59,799 nt of DNA from Nocardioides albidus (GTDB lineage: Bacteria > Actinomycetota > Actinomycetes > Propionibacteriales > Nocardioidaceae), in contig NZ_VDMP01000024.1 of assembly GCF_006335005.1 (NCBI RefSeq), positions 126,511-186,309 on the forward strand, in the 5' to 3' direction. The number at the start of each line of letters is the position of its first letter. Position 1 is the first letter of the stretch. Below the pieces are notes generated by a model that saw only the letters and a program-made list of their open reading frames with translations, was not told where the DNA came from and searched no databases. Below, in pieces: positions 1 to 8,121 of this stretch. Position numbers and translations under genes: made by a program.

Positions 1-488
1 CGACCCTCCTCAAGACCCAGCCCGACGACCTGGTCGGTCGCGTGGGCGACCTGGTCGAGCGGCTCAAGCAGACCGAGAAGGAGATGGAGCGGATCCGCCT
101 CGCCCAGCTCCTGTCCGGTGGCGCCGCCCTCGCCGAGGGTGCCCAGGACGTCAACGGCGTACGTCTGGTCGCCCAGCGCCTCGACGGAGCCGGCGGTGGC
201 GACGTGCGCACCCTCGCCACCGACGTGCGGGCCCGCCTGTCCGGAGACGCTCCCACTGTCGTCGTCCTCATCGGCACCTCCGACGGCAAGGCGGCGATCG
301 TGGCGGCCCTCAACGACGCCGCGCAGGCCCGCGGCCTGGCCGCCGGCGAGCTCGTGCGCGCGGCGGCGCCCTTCCTCGACGGGAAGGGCGGCGGCAAGGC
401 CGACCTGGCGCAGGGCGGCGGCACCGACGTCACCCGGATCGACGAGGCCCTCGCCGCCGTGACCGCCGCGGTGGCGCAGGGGCAGTGA
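1..488 (+). CDS. alaS: Alanyl-tRNA synthetase, C-terminal part (5' end outside window)
   Basis: Open from the first base of the window (first complete codon at 3), leaving about 161 C-terminal residues. The segment matches the DHHA1 domain that closes bacterial AlaRS, ending in a glycine-rich GKGGGKADLAQGGG motif before a short tail. The enzyme charges tRNA-Ala in the cytoplasm, and the C-terminal domain helps bind tRNA and links to the editing domain. The aminoacylation and editing domains lie upstream, outside the window. ruvX starts 4 bp after the stop, and the order alaS-ruvX-mltG-aroE is the usual actinobacterial arrangement, which supports the call. Confidence 0.93.
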   Translation, partial: TLLKTQPDDLVGRVGDLVERLKQTEKEMERIRLAQLLSGGAALAEGAQDVNGVRLVAQRLDGAGGGDVRTLATDVRARLSGDAPTVVVLIGTSDGKAAIVAALNDAAQARGLAAGELVRAAAPFLDGKGGGKADLAQGGGTDVTRIDEALAAVTAAVAQGQ

Positions 489-492
489 CCCG

Positions 493-963
493 GTGAGACA
501 GGGCGTCCGCCTCGGCGTGGACCCGGGCGACGCCCGGATCGGCGTCGCCCGCAGCGACCCGTCCGGGATGCTGGCCACCCCGGTCGAGACCGTACGACGC
601 GGCCGGGGCGACCTGCGCCGGATCCACCAGATCCTCGCCGAGGAGGGCGCGGTCGAGGTCGTCATGGGCCTGCCCCGCTCGCTCGGCGGAGGCGAGGGAC
701 CGGCCGCGGTCAAGACCCGGGAGTTCGCCGTACGGCTGGCGCGCCGGATCGCCCCCGTCCCCCTGCGCCTGGTCGACGAGCGGCTCACCACCGTGACCGC
801 GGAGGCTATGCTGCGCGATCAGCGCAAGGGCGCCAAGCGCCGGGCCGTGGTCGACCAGGTCGCAGCCGTCGTCATCCTGCAGCAGGCGCTGGATGCAGAA
901 CGCGCGACCGGCACCCCTCCGGGGGAGCTGGTGCCCCCCACGCACGAGGAGACGCATGACTGA
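493..963 (+). CDS. ruvX: YqgF/RuvX-type nuclease (putative pre-16S rRNA nuclease / Holliday junction resolvase)
   Basis: 156 residues, normal for the family, with an RNase H-like fold. The acidic residues expected at the active site are visible: D10 in GVDPGDARIGVA, the acidic VDERLTT stretch (94-100), and D121 in DQVAAVV. E. coli YqgF processes the 5' end of 16S rRNA, while the family was first proposed as Holliday junction resolvases, so the exact substrate here is open. The GTG start at 493 lies 4 bp after alaS. The 3' end overlaps mltG by 8 bp, which suggests translational coupling. Confidence 0.9.
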   Translation: MRQGVRLGVDPGDARIGVARSDPSGMLATPVETVRRGRGDLRRIHQILAEEGAVEVVMGLPRSLGGGEGPAAVKTREFAVRLARRIAPVPLRLVDERLTTVTAEAMLRDQRKGAKRRAVVDQVAAVVILQQALDAERATGTPPGELVPPTHEETHD

Positions 964-2110
964 GCCGCTGCCCGAGCACACCGAGGACGCAGGGCACGAC
1001 ATCCTCCCCTCGAGCACGCACGCGGGTGGCCGCCGGCGGGCGGAGCGGAGCCGCCGCGGCGGGTGCCTGCCGATGCTGCTCGTGATCGTGCTCTTCTGCG
1101 GCATCGTCGCGTGGTTCGCGCGCGGCGCGATCGCCGACGTGAAGGACATGCTCGCCGGGCCCGAGGACTTCGCGGGACCCGGCAGCGGAGAGGTCACCTT
1201 CGTCATCGACCCGGGCCAGTCCGTGGCCTCCATGGGCGCCGAGCTCGAGGACCTCGGCGTCGTCGCGTCCTCCGACGCGTTCGTCGACGCGGCGGCCAAG
1301 GACGACCGGTCGACGAAGATCCAGGCCGGCACCTACCTGCTCAAGAACAAGATGAAGGCCGCCGACGTCGTCGCGATCCTCGTCGACCCCTCGAAGATCG
1401 CCCAGGACACGGTGACCATCCCGGAGGGCAAGCGGACCTCCGACGTCGTCAAGATCCTCGCCAAGGGCACCGACTTCAAGGCCAAGGAGTTCCAGGCGGT
1501 GCTGGCCGACCCGGCCGCGCTCGGGCTGCCCGCGTCCGCCGGGGGCAACCCGGAGGGCTACCTGTTCCCGGCGACGTACACGATCACTCCGGCGGACACG
1601 CCGCAGACGATCCTCGCCGCGATGGTCGCCAAGGGCGAGTCCGTGATGGCCGACCTGGACCTCGACGCCGCCGCGCAGAAGGTCGGACTGAGCGCCCACG
1701 AGGTGCTGACCGTCGCCAGCATGCTGGAGTTCGAGGCCAGCCGGAACGAGGACTTCCCCAAGGTCGCCCGCGCGATCTACAACCGACTCGACCAGGGCAT
1801 GGCGCTGCAGTCCGACGCCACCGTGGCCTTCGCCAACGGGCTCTCCGGAGAGGTCTGGACGACAGCGGACCAGCGCGACATCGACTCGCCGTACAACACC
1901 TACGCCAACGAGGGACTGCCGCCGGGTCCGATCGGCAACCCGGGGGAGGCGACGATCGACGCCGCCCTGCACCCGGTCGACGGACCCTGGCTCTACTGGG
2001 TGGTGGTCGACCTGAAGACCGGCGAGACCGTCTTCTCGTCGACGCTGGCCGAGCACAACGCCGCGACCGAGCGGCTGCGTGAGTACTGCAAGACCTCCGA
2101 CGCCTGCTGA
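956..2110 (+). CDS. mltG: Endolytic murein transglycosylase MltG (YceG-like)
   Basis: 384 residues from ATG 956. A hydrophilic, arginine-rich N-terminus of about 36 residues is followed by one membrane span (about 37-57) and a large extracytoplasmic YceG domain. The catalytic glutamate is predicted at E258 in ASMLEFEASR, matching the ASxxE motif around E218 of E. coli MltG. The family cleaves nascent glycan strands and so sets peptidoglycan chain length near the synthases. An open frame extends upstream of 956 within ruvX, but 956 gives the membrane topology expected of the family. It is followed by aroE after 7 bp. Confidence 0.92.
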   Translation: MTEPLPEHTEDAGHDILPSSTHAGGRRRAERSRRGGCLPMLLVIVLFCGIVAWFARGAIADVKDMLAGPEDFAGPGSGEVTFVIDPGQSVASMGAELEDLGVVASSDAFVDAAAKDDRSTKIQAGTYLLKNKMKAADVVAILVDPSKIAQDTVTIPEGKRTSDVVKILAKGTDFKAKEFQAVLADPAALGLPASAGGNPEGYLFPATYTITPADTPQTILAAMVAKGESVMADLDLDAAAQKVGLSAHEVLTVASMLEFEASRNEDFPKVARAIYNRLDQGMALQSDATVAFANGLSGEVWTTADQRDIDSPYNTYANEGLPPGPIGNPGEATIDAALHPVDGPWLYWVVVDLKTGETVFSSTLAEHNAATERLREYCKTSDAC

Positions 2111-2117
2111 GACGTCG

Positions 2118-2924
2118 ATGCACTGTGCCGTCGTCGGCGACCCGGTCGCCCACTCGCTCTCACCCACGTTGCACCGAGCCGGGTACGCCGCGCTCGGGAT
2201 CGAGGCGACGTACGACGCCGTGCGGGTGCCGGCCGGAGGACTGGCGGGCCTCGTCGCCGGTCTCGGTCCCGAGTGGCGGGGCCTGTCGGTCACCGCGCCG
2301 CTCAAGCGGGAGGCGCTGGCGCTGGCCGACGAGGCGTCCGACGTGGCTCGACTGGCCGGAGGCGCCAACACGCTGGTGCGGACCGACGCCGGCTGGCTCG
2401 CCGACAACACCGACGTGCCGGGTGCGGTCGCGGCGATCCGGGAGCGGTTCCCTGACGACCTGCGTTGCGCGACGATCCTCGGCGGCGGCGCGACCGCGGC
2501 CAGCGTGGGCCTCGCCCTCGCCGATCTCGGCGTGGCGCAGATCACCGTCGCGGCGCGCAACCCTGCGAACGCCGCCGACGCGGTCGCGGCGATCCGCCGC
2601 CACCCGGCCGCTCCCGAGGTGGTCGTGGTGACCCTGGACGACGTGCGCTCCGCGGGCGGGATCGTGGTCTCCACTGTCCCGGCCGGCGCGCAGACGCCGG
2701 ACCTGGTCGCGCGGGCCCTTCCGGCGAGCGTCGTGTTCGAGGTGACCTACAACGACTGGCCGACCCCGCTCGTGGCGGCTGCGGGGGCCGCGGAGGTGCC
2801 GGTGGTCTCCGGACTCGACCTGCTCGTGCACCAGGCGGTGCTCCAGTTCCGGATGTTCACTGGTCACGACGGGCCACTCGACGCGATGCGCTCGGCCGGC
2901 GAGGCCGCGCTCGCGGCTCGATAG
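2118..2924 (+). CDS. aroE: Shikimate dehydrogenase
   Basis: 268 residues from ATG 2118, giving an MHCAVVGDPVAHSLSP N-terminus that fits the family; a start at 2079 would run into mltG. It reduces 3-dehydroshikimate to shikimate with NADPH. The catalytic pair K63 (SVTAPLK) and D99 (DNTDVPG) is present, followed by the nucleotide-binding loop ILGGGATAAS. The first substrate loop reads SVTAPLK instead of the usual NVTxPxK, a conservative change. aroC, aroK, aroB and aroQ follow downstream. The TAG stop is the first half of a -10-like TAGGTT for the next gene. Confidence 0.93.
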   Translation: MHCAVVGDPVAHSLSPTLHRAGYAALGIEATYDAVRVPAGGLAGLVAGLGPEWRGLSVTAPLKREALALADEASDVARLAGGANTLVRTDAGWLADNTDVPGAVAAIRERFPDDLRCATILGGGATAASVGLALADLGVAQITVAARNPANAADAVAAIRRHPAAPEVVVVTLDDVRSAGGIVVSTVPAGAQTPDLVARALPASVVFEVTYNDWPTPLVAAAGAAEVPVVSGLDLLVHQAVLQFRMFTGHDGPLDAMRSAGEAALAAR

Positions 2925-2927
2925 GTT
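2922..2927 (+). promoter_or_regulatory. -10-like hexamer TAGGTT for the prepilin peptidase gene
   Basis: TAGGTT begins with the aroE TAG stop and ends 8 nt before ATG 2936 (2 nt before an in-frame GTG at 2930). No Shine-Dalgarno sequence is visible, so a leaderless transcript is likely. This is inferred from spacing only. Confidence 0.4.
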
Positions 2928-2935
2928 CGGTGTCC

Positions 2936-3634
2936 ATGGAGCTGGTCCCGGCGCTGGTGTGCGCGTTGCTCGGCGCGCTGGGCGGCCTGCTCGTCCCCTG
3001 GCTGATCGCGCGGTGCCCGGAGCCGGACCACGACCCGGCCGAGAACCCGGCCGACTACCCCGACCACGTGCCGTTCGCCGCCCTCGCGGCTCGTCCCGGC
3101 CTGCGGGTGCGGGCCGCCGTCGCATGCGGCGTCGTGTCCGGCGTCCTCGGTCTCGCGCTGGGTTGGAGCTGGGCGCTGCTGTGGCTGCTCGCCCTCGTGC
3201 CGGTGTGCTGCGCGCTCACCGTCATCGACTACGTCACGTGGTATCTGCCCTCGCGACTGATCCGGCCGTCCTGGCTGGTCACCGGACTCCTGGTCGGCGT
3301 CGTCGCGGTGATCGTCCGCGACCCGCGGGTGGCGCTGTGGGGAGTGATCGGGTTCCTCGCGCTGGGCGGCTACTACGGGCTGATCCGGCTGATCAGCCCT
3401 CGTGCGATGGCGGGCGGCGACGTCCGGCTCGGTGCCCTGCTCGGCGTCGCCCTCGGCCCGCTCGGCCCGGGCGCCCTCCTCGCCTCGGTCGTCGCCGCCG
3501 CTCTCCTCGGTGTTCTCGCCATGGTGCCGATGCGTCGCAGCGGCACGATGATCCGGCGGCGGGTGCCGTACGGGCCGTTCCTCGTGCTGGGTGCGCTGGT
3601 CGCGGTGGTGATGGGACAGGTCCTCGGCGCCTGA
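2936..3634 (+). CDS. Prepilin peptidase-type aspartic membrane protease (A24 family)
   Basis: 232 residues from ATG 2936; GTG 2930 is an alternative start. The protein is strongly hydrophobic with about six to seven membrane segments. The two catalytic aspartates of type IV prepilin/TadV-like peptidases are visible: D98 in VIDYVTWYLP and D162 in MAGGDVRLG, the latter corresponding to the GxGD motif. It would cleave type III leader peptides from pseudopilins at the membrane. No pilin or pilus assembly genes occur in the window, so its substrate is unknown. The last codons and stop belong to a 22-bp sequence repeated at the end of the toxin gene. Confidence 0.85.
   Translation: MELVPALVCALLGALGGLLVPWLIARCPEPDHDPAENPADYPDHVPFAALAARPGLRVRAAVACGVVSGVLGLALGWSWALLWLLALVPVCCALTVIDYVTWYLPSRLIRPSWLVTGLLVGVVAVIVRDPRVALWGVIGFLALGGYYGLIRLISPRAMAGGDVRLGALLGVALGPLGPGALLASVVAAALLGVLAMVPMRRSGTMIRRRVPYGPFLVLGALVAVVMGQVLGA
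3613..3634 (+). repeat. Left copy of a 22-bp direct repeat flanking the toxin-antitoxin pair
   Basis: Starts GGGACAGGTCCTCGGCG and ends with the TGA stop of the prepilin peptidase gene. The same 22 bp recur at 4198-4219 with a single C-to-G mismatch and in the same reading phase, so both proteins end Gly-Gln-Val-Leu-Gly-Ala/Gly. Copies are 585 bp apart and bracket exactly the toxin-antitoxin cassette. Confidence 0.9.
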
Positions 3635-3641
3635 CCAACAG

Positions 3642-3660
3642 GGTATGCTTTTGTCATACC
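3642..3660 (+). promoter_or_regulatory. Inverted repeat, likely autoregulatory operator and promoter of the toxin-antitoxin operon
   Basis: GGTATG, 7 nt, CATACC: perfect 6-bp arms just upstream of the GAGGAGG ribosome binding site (3661-3667). TATGCT at 3644-3649 could be the -10 box. Ribbon-helix-helix antitoxins normally bind such palindromes to repress their own operon. The link is inferred from position. Confidence 0.5.
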
Positions 3661-3671
3661 GAGGAGGTGCC

Positions 3672-3926
3672 ATGGCAGTGCGCAAGGTGGCGGTCACCCT
3701 GCCGGAGGAGCTTTATGAGCTCGTCGAGCGGGCCCGGGCGGTCGAGCATCGCTCCCGGTCGGAGATCATCCAGGAGGCGATCCGCACCCACTTCGGAGAA
3801 GCCGTCTACGTACCCACCGATGAGGAGCGGCAGCAATTGGTGGCCGCCCTCGACGAGGTCGATCGGCACCCGCAGGGGCTGCGGGAGTGGACCGAGGTCC
3901 GAGGAGACCTGCGGTCGCGTCGATGA
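3672..3926 (+). CDS. Ribbon-helix-helix antitoxin (CopG/Arc-like)
   Basis: 84 residues from ATG 3672, chosen because GAGGAGG lies 4 nt before it; the open frame upstream (3645) would run through the operator palindrome. The N-terminus (MAVRKVAVTLPEELYELVE then a SRSEIIQEAIRTHF helix) is a typical RHH DNA-binding fold: one beta strand and two helices. The C-terminal half would bind the toxin. It overlaps the toxin gene by ATGA, so the two are translated together. The pair interrupts an otherwise conserved aro gene string, which points to acquisition. Confidence 0.82.
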   Translation: MAVRKVAVTLPEELYELVERARAVEHRSRSEIIQEAIRTHFGEAVYVPTDEERQQLVAALDEVDRHPQGLREWTEVRGDLRSRR

Positions 3927-4219
3927 GGGTGCAACTGACCCGCGCGGCCGTCGCCGATCTCGAGGATGCCGTGCATCACTACGACCAACAGGCGGCCGGG
4001 CTCGGCACCGAATTCCTCGGGGCCGTCGACCGCGTTGTCGAGCGCATGCTGATGTTCCCCGACGGCGCACCGCCCGTCGACGGTTTCCCCGGAGTGCGCC
4101 GCGCCCGCGTCCGGCGGTTTCCGTACGGCGTGTTCTACCGGCCCGGTCCGGACGCGCTCATCATCCTGCGAGTGCTGCACGCTCGACGTGATGTCGTGGG
4201 ACAGGTCCTCGGCGGCTGA
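3923..4219 (+). CDS. RelE/ParE-family toxin
   Basis: 98 residues from the ATG that overlaps the antitoxin stop. The sequence follows the ParE/RelE pattern: an N-terminal helix pair (LTRAAVADLEDAVHHYDQQA), a GFPGVRRARVRRFPYGVFYR beta region rich in arginine, and the closing ILRVLHARRD motif. ParE members poison gyrase and RelE members cut mRNA on ribosomes; the sequence alone does not decide which, though the LHARRD ending is more ParE-like. After HARRD the tail DVVGQVLGG is encoded mainly by the right copy of the 22-bp repeat, so it probably derives from the insertion site and not from the toxin family. Confidence 0.82.
   Translation: MRVQLTRAAVADLEDAVHHYDQQAAGLGTEFLGAVDRVVERMLMFPDGAPPVDGFPGVRRARVRRFPYGVFYRPGPDALIILRVLHARRDVVGQVLGG
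4198..4219 (+). repeat. Right copy of the 22-bp direct repeat flanking the toxin-antitoxin pair
   Basis: 21 of 22 bases match 3613-3634. It supplies the last residues and the TGA stop of the toxin. With one more T on the left the match is 22 of 23; identity then stops on both sides. Confidence 0.9.
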
Positions 4220-4243
4220 AGCATGCGTGGGAGACTGGTGCCC

Positions 4244-5422
4244 ATGTTGCGCTGGCTGACCGCGGGGGAGTCCCACGGCCCCTCCCTGGTCGCGATCCTC
4301 GAGGGCCTGCCGGCCCACGTCGAGGTCACGACCGACGACATCTCCGACTCGCTGGCCCGTCGCCGCCTCGGCTACGGCCGGGGCGCCCGGATGAAGTTCG
4401 AGGCCGACGAGGTGACCATCACCGGCGGCGTGCGGCACGGGCGCACGCAGGGCGGTCCGGTCGCGATCCAGGTCGGCAACACCGAGTGGCCCAAGTGGGA
4501 GACCGTGATGGCGGCCGACCCCGTCGACCCGGCCGTGCTCGAGGCCCAGGCCCGCAACGCCCCACTGACCCGCCCGCGGCCCGGCCACGCCGACCTGGCC
4601 GGCATGCAGAAGTACGACTTCCCCGACGCCCGCCCGATCCTCGAGCGCGCCTCCGCCCGCGAGACGGCGGCCCGGGTCGCGCTCGGCCGCGTGGCGAGCA
4701 ACTTCCTCGAGCAGGCCACCGGCGCGCGGATCGTGAGCCACGTGCTCGAGATCGGCGGCGTCCGTACGCCGTCCGCCGAGCTCCCCGCCCCCGGCGACGT
4801 CGAGCGCCTCGACGCCGACCCGGTGCGCTGCCTGGACCCCGACGGCTCCAAGCTCATGGTCGAGCGGATCGACCAGGACCACAAGGAGGGCGACACCCTG
4901 GGCGGCGGCGTCGAGGTCGTCGTCCACGGCCTGCCGCCGGGCCTCGGCTCCCACGTGCACTGGGACCGCCGCCTCGACGCCCGGCTCGCGGGCGCGCTCC
5001 TGGGGATCCAGGCGATCAAGGGCGTGGAGGTCGGCGCCGGCTTCGAGCTCGCCGCGACGCCGGGCTCGCTCGCCCACGACGAGATCGTCCCCACCGAGGA
5101 CGGCCTGCGCCGGGTCTCCGGCCGCTCCGGCGGCACCGAGGGCGGCATGACCACCGGTGAGATCCTCCGGGTGCGTGCCGGGATGAAGCCGATCGCGACC
5201 GTTCCGCGCGCGCTGCGCACCGTCGACCTCGCCACCGGCGAGGAGGCCGTCGCCCACCACCAGCGCTCCGACGTGTGTGCCGTCCCCGCGGCCGGCATCG
5301 TCGCGGAGGCGATGGTCGCGCTCGTGCTCGCCGAGGCGGTGCTGGAGAAGTTCGGCGGCGACTCGGTCCAGGAGACCCGCCGCAACGTGCAGTCCTACCT
5401 CGACACCCTCCGCTTCAAGTGA
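4244..5422 (+). CDS. aroC: Chorismate synthase
   Basis: 392 residues from ATG 4244, which gives the standard [16 protein letters not shown]-terminus; an ATG 21 bp upstream (4223) is less likely. It converts EPSP to chorismate using reduced FMN, the last common step to aromatic amino acids, folate and quinones. Family signatures are present: [38 protein letters not shown], and [14 protein letters not shown] near the C-terminus. It is first in the tightly overlapping block aroC-aroK-aroB-aroQ and follows the toxin-antitoxin insert by 24 bp, so its transcription may have been rewired by the insert. Confidence 0.96.
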   Translation: MLRWLTAGESHGPSLVAILEGLPAHVEVTTDDISDSLARRRLGYGRGARMKFEADEVTITGGVRHGRTQGGPVAIQVGNTEWPKWETVMAADPVDPAVLEAQARNAPLTRPRPGHADLAGMQKYDFPDARPILERASARETAARVALGRVASNFLEQATGARIVSHVLEIGGVRTPSAELPAPGDVERLDADPVRCLDPDGSKLMVERIDQDHKEGDTLGGGVEVVVHGLPPGLGSHVHWDRRLDARLAGALLGIQAIKGVEVGAGFELAATPGSLAHDEIVPTEDGLRRVSGRSGGTEGGMTTGEILRVRAGMKPIATVPRALRTVDLATGEEAVAHHQRSDVCAVPAAGIVAEAMVALVLAEAVLEKFGGDSVQETRRNVQSYLDTLRFK

Positions 5423-5946
5423 GCCGCGCGGGCGGGGGCCCTGTGTGCATCCTGATCGGCACGATGGGCGCCGGGAAGACCACGGTGGGCCGGCTGCTGG
5501 CGCAGCAGCTCGACGTCGGCTTCGCCGACACCGACGAGCTCATCGAGGAGCGCAGCGGCAAGGCGGTGCAGGACATCTTCGTCGAGGACGGCGAGGCCGC
5601 CTTCCGTGCCGCCGAGCGCGCGACGGTCGCGCAGGCCCTCGAGGAGCACGACGGCGTGCTGTCGCTCGGCGGCGGCGCCGTCCTCGACCCCGCCACCCAG
5701 GCCCTGCTCGCGCCGCACCGGGTCGTGTTCCTACGGGTCGGACTCGCCGACGCCGTCAAGCGGGTGGGCCTCGGCACCGGCCGTCCCCTGCTGCTGGGCA
5801 ACGTCCGGGCCCGGGTGAAGCATCTGCTCGACGAGCGCACGCCGATCTACGAGGGTCTCGCCCGGCACACCGTCGACACCGACGGCCGGGAGCCCGCGGA
5901 GGTCGCCGCCGAGATCCTCATCGCCATCCAGGGAGCCCCTTCGTGA
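5419..5946 (+). CDS. aroK: Shikimate kinase
   Basis: 175 residues from a GTG whose last two bases begin the aroC stop (GTGA overlap); a later in-frame GTG at 5443 is also possible. It phosphorylates shikimate with ATP. The P-loop GTMGAGKTT (14-22), the DTDELIEE shikimate/Mg site (D36, D38), the FRAAE arginine and the LGGGAV substrate loop are all visible, followed by the lid arginine in GRPLL. Length is normal. The gene is coupled by overlaps to aroC upstream and aroB downstream. Confidence 0.95.
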   Translation: MSRAGGGPVCILIGTMGAGKTTVGRLLAQQLDVGFADTDELIEERSGKAVQDIFVEDGEAAFRAAERATVAQALEEHDGVLSLGGGAVLDPATQALLAPHRVVFLRVGLADAVKRVGLGTGRPLLLGNVRARVKHLLDERTPIYEGLARHTVDTDGREPAEVAAEILIAIQGAPS

Positions 5947-7040
5947 GTGCCACCACCATCCGCGTCGCCACCGCGGCGCCGTACGACGTCGTGGTCGGCC
6001 ACGGCGTCCTCGACCGGCTCCGGGGTCTGCTGCCCGCCGGCGTCCAGCGGGTCGCGATCATCACGCCCGAGTCGCTCGAGGACCTGCTCGAGCCGTTCGC
6101 AGAGCTGCTCGACGGGCTCGACGTGATCGTGCTGCAGGTGCCCGACGGCGAGGAGGCCAAGGACTGGGAGGTCGCCGCGGCCTGCTGGGAGTCGCTCGGC
6201 GAGGAGGGCTTCACCCGCTCGGACGCCGTCGTCACCCTCGGCGGGGGAGCGACCACCGACCTGGGCGGCTTCGTCGCCGCCACCTGGCTGCGCGGGGTGG
6301 CCGTCGTGCACGTGCCCACCACGGTCCTCGCCATGGTCGACGCCGCGGTGGGCGGCAAGACCGGCATCAACACCCCCGCGGGCAAGAACCTCGTCGGCTC
6401 CTTCCACGAGCCCGTCGGGGTGCTGTGCGACCTGGCACTGCTCGACACGCTGCCGCGCGCCGAGATCGTCGCCGGTCTCGGGGAGGTCGTGAAGTGCGGC
6501 TTCATCGCCGACCCGCGGATCCTCGAGCTCGTCGAGACCACGGAGCCGGCCTCCCTCACACCGGACTCGCCCGTGCTGCGCGAGCTCGTCGAGCGCGCGA
6601 TCCGGGTGAAGGCGGAGGTCGTCGCCGGTGACCTGAAGGAGACCGGCGGCGCCGACGGCCACCCGGGCCGCGAGGTCCTCAACTACGGCCACACCCTCGC
6701 CCACGCGATCGAGCGCGCCACCGACTACGGCATCCGGCACGGCGAGGCGGTCGCCATCGGCTGCGTGTACGTCGCCGAGCTGGCCGCCCGCGCAGGCGGC
6801 CTGGCGCCCGAGGTGGTCGGGCGTCACCGCGCCGCGTTCTCCCGGGTGGGGCTGCCGGTCTCGTGGAGCGGCGCCGACTTCGACACCCTGCTCGCCACGA
6901 TGCGCGTCGACAAGAAGGCGCGCGGCAACCAGCTGCGCTTCGTCGTCCTGCAGGACCTCGCCCGGCCGGTGGTGCTCGCCGGGCCCTCCGAGGACGACCT
7001 GCGCGCGGCGTACGCGGCGATCGGCGAGGGTGCCGCATGA
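5943..7040 (+). CDS. aroB: 3-dehydroquinate synthase
   Basis: 365 residues from GTG 5943, overlapping the aroK stop. It converts DAHP to 3-dehydroquinate with NAD and a divalent metal. Visible are the NAD loop GGGATTDLGGFVAAT, the substrate stretch AAVGGKTGINTPAGKNLVGS, and metal ligands in GLGEVVKCG (Glu), NYGHTLAHAIE (His) and RHGEAVAIG (His). It acts before aroQ in the pathway and overlaps it by ATGA. Confidence 0.95.
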   Translation: MSATTIRVATAAPYDVVVGHGVLDRLRGLLPAGVQRVAIITPESLEDLLEPFAELLDGLDVIVLQVPDGEEAKDWEVAAACWESLGEEGFTRSDAVVTLGGGATTDLGGFVAATWLRGVAVVHVPTTVLAMVDAAVGGKTGINTPAGKNLVGSFHEPVGVLCDLALLDTLPRAEIVAGLGEVVKCGFIADPRILELVETTEPASLTPDSPVLRELVERAIRVKAEVVAGDLKETGGADGHPGREVLNYGHTLAHAIERATDYGIRHGEAVAIGCVYVAELAARAGGLAPEVVGRHRAAFSRVGLPVSWSGADFDTLLATMRVDKKARGNQLRFVVLQDLARPVVLAGPSEDDLRAAYAAIGEGAA

Positions 7041-7474
7041 GGGTCCTCGTCCTCAACGGCCCCAACCTCGGCCGCCTCGGTCGCCGGCAGCCGGAGATCT
7101 ACGGCCACACCACCCACGACCAGCTCGCCGCTCTCTGCGCCGGTTGGGGCCGGGACCTGGGACTCGAGGTCGAGATGCGGCAGACGAACCACGAGGGCGA
7201 GCTGCTCGACTGGCTCAACACGGCCGCCGACCAGGAGACCCCGGTCGTGCTCAACGCGGCCGCGTGGACCCACTACTCCCTCGCGCTCTACGACGCCTGC
7301 GCCCAGCTCACGGCGCCGCTCGTCGAGGTGCACATCTCCGAGCCCAAGCAGCGGGCCGAGGAGTTCCGGCACACGTCGTACGTCGAGCCGCACGCCGGCC
7401 TGACGATCGCCGGGCAGGGCATCGACGGCTACCGACAGGCGCTCGAATTCATCGCAGCCCAGGGCGGCCACTAG
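7037..7474 (+). CDS. aroQ: 3-dehydroquinate dehydratase, type II
   Basis: 145 residues from the ATG overlapping the aroB stop. Type II enzymes are dodecamers that remove water from 3-dehydroquinate by anti elimination. The N-terminal signature NGPNLGRLGRRQPEIYG carries the lid arginine and catalytic tyrosine and closely resembles the Mycobacterium form. NHEGELLDW, the NAAAWTHYS region, VEVHISEP and the closing AGQGIDGYRQAL follow. The TAG stop doubles as the start of a -10-like TAGACT. Confidence 0.95.
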   Translation: MRVLVLNGPNLGRLGRRQPEIYGHTTHDQLAALCAGWGRDLGLEVEMRQTNHEGELLDWLNTAADQETPVVLNAAAWTHYSLALYDACAQLTAPLVEVHISEPKQRAEEFRHTSYVEPHAGLTIAGQGIDGYRQALEFIAAQGGH

Positions 7475-7509
7475 ACTTCACCGCTGGCCCGGCACCGGCT
7501 GCCGGGGCC
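7472..7509 (+). promoter_or_regulatory. efp promoter region: TAGACT -10 and downstream hairpin
   Basis: TAGACT (7472-7477) starts with the aroQ stop codon. A hairpin with arms 7486-7494 (GGCCCGGCA) and 7500-7509 (TGCCGGGGCC, one bulge) follows and would lie in the efp leader, or terminate aro transcription. An AGAAGG ribosome binding site precedes ATG 7547. Confidence 0.4.
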
Positions 7510-7546
7510 TCCCTGATCTTGGACATCTGCAAAAGAAGGCTGACGC

Positions 7547-8113
7547 ATGGCAACCACGAACGACCTCAAGAACGGCATGGTTCTCAACCTGGAGGGCCAG
7601 CTCTGGCAGGTGGTGGAGTTCCAGCACGTGAAGCCGGGCAAGGGCCCCGCGTTCGTCCGCACCAAGCTCAAGCACGTCGAGACCGGCAAGAACGTCGACA
7701 AGACCTTCAACGCCGGCACCAAGGTCGAGACCGCCACGGTCGACCGCCGCTCGTTCCAGTACCTCTACAACGACGGCAACAACTTCGTCTTCATGGACGT
7801 GCAGGACTACGACCAGGTCGAGGTCGACCCCGCCATCGTCGGCACCGCCGCCGGCTTCCTCCTGGAGAACCAGGAGGTCATCCTGGCCACCAACGAGGGC
7901 CGCGTGCTGTTCATCGAGATGCCCGCCTCGGTCGAGCTCCTGGTGTCCTACACCGAGCCCGGCGTCGTCGGCGACTCCGCCACCGGCCGCACCAAGCCGG
8001 CGACCCTCGAGACCGGCGCCGAGATCCAGGTCCCGCTCTTCATCGAGCAGGGCGAGAAGATCAAGGTCGACACCCGCGACGGTGGCTCGTACCTCTCCCG
8101 CGTGAAGGGCTGA
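7547..8113 (+). CDS. efp: Elongation factor P
   Basis: 188 residues in the usual three beta-barrel layout (KOW-like domain I, then two OB folds ending in a [11 protein letters not shown] tail). EF-P enters the ribosomal E site and rescues synthesis of polyproline stretches. The tip lysine is K32 in VKPGKGPAF, with prolines on both sides of the loop. That proline-bracketed loop is known from an actinobacterial EF-P group that works without lysine modification, and no modification gene (epmA, epmB or deoxyhypusine type) is seen nearby. nusB follows after 8 bp. Confidence 0.96.
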   Translation: MATTNDLKNGMVLNLEGQLWQVVEFQHVKPGKGPAFVRTKLKHVETGKNVDKTFNAGTKVETATVDRRSFQYLYNDGNNFVFMDVQDYDQVEVDPAIVGTAAGFLLENQEVILATNEGRVLFIEMPASVELLVSYTEPGVVGDSATGRTKPATLETGAEIQVPLFIEQGEKIKVDTRDGGSYLSRVKG

Positions 8114-8121
8114 CCCGCCCC

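Noticed and set aside
2079..2117. Upstream ATG as aroE start
   Set aside because: It lies inside the mltG coding region and adds 13 residues before the conserved MHCAVVGDPVAHS start.
3613..4219. Direct repeats as ends of an insertion sequence
   Set aside because: No transposase, no terminal inverted repeats, and the repeat is 22 bp, longer than typical target duplications. Described instead as an insertion of unknown mechanism.
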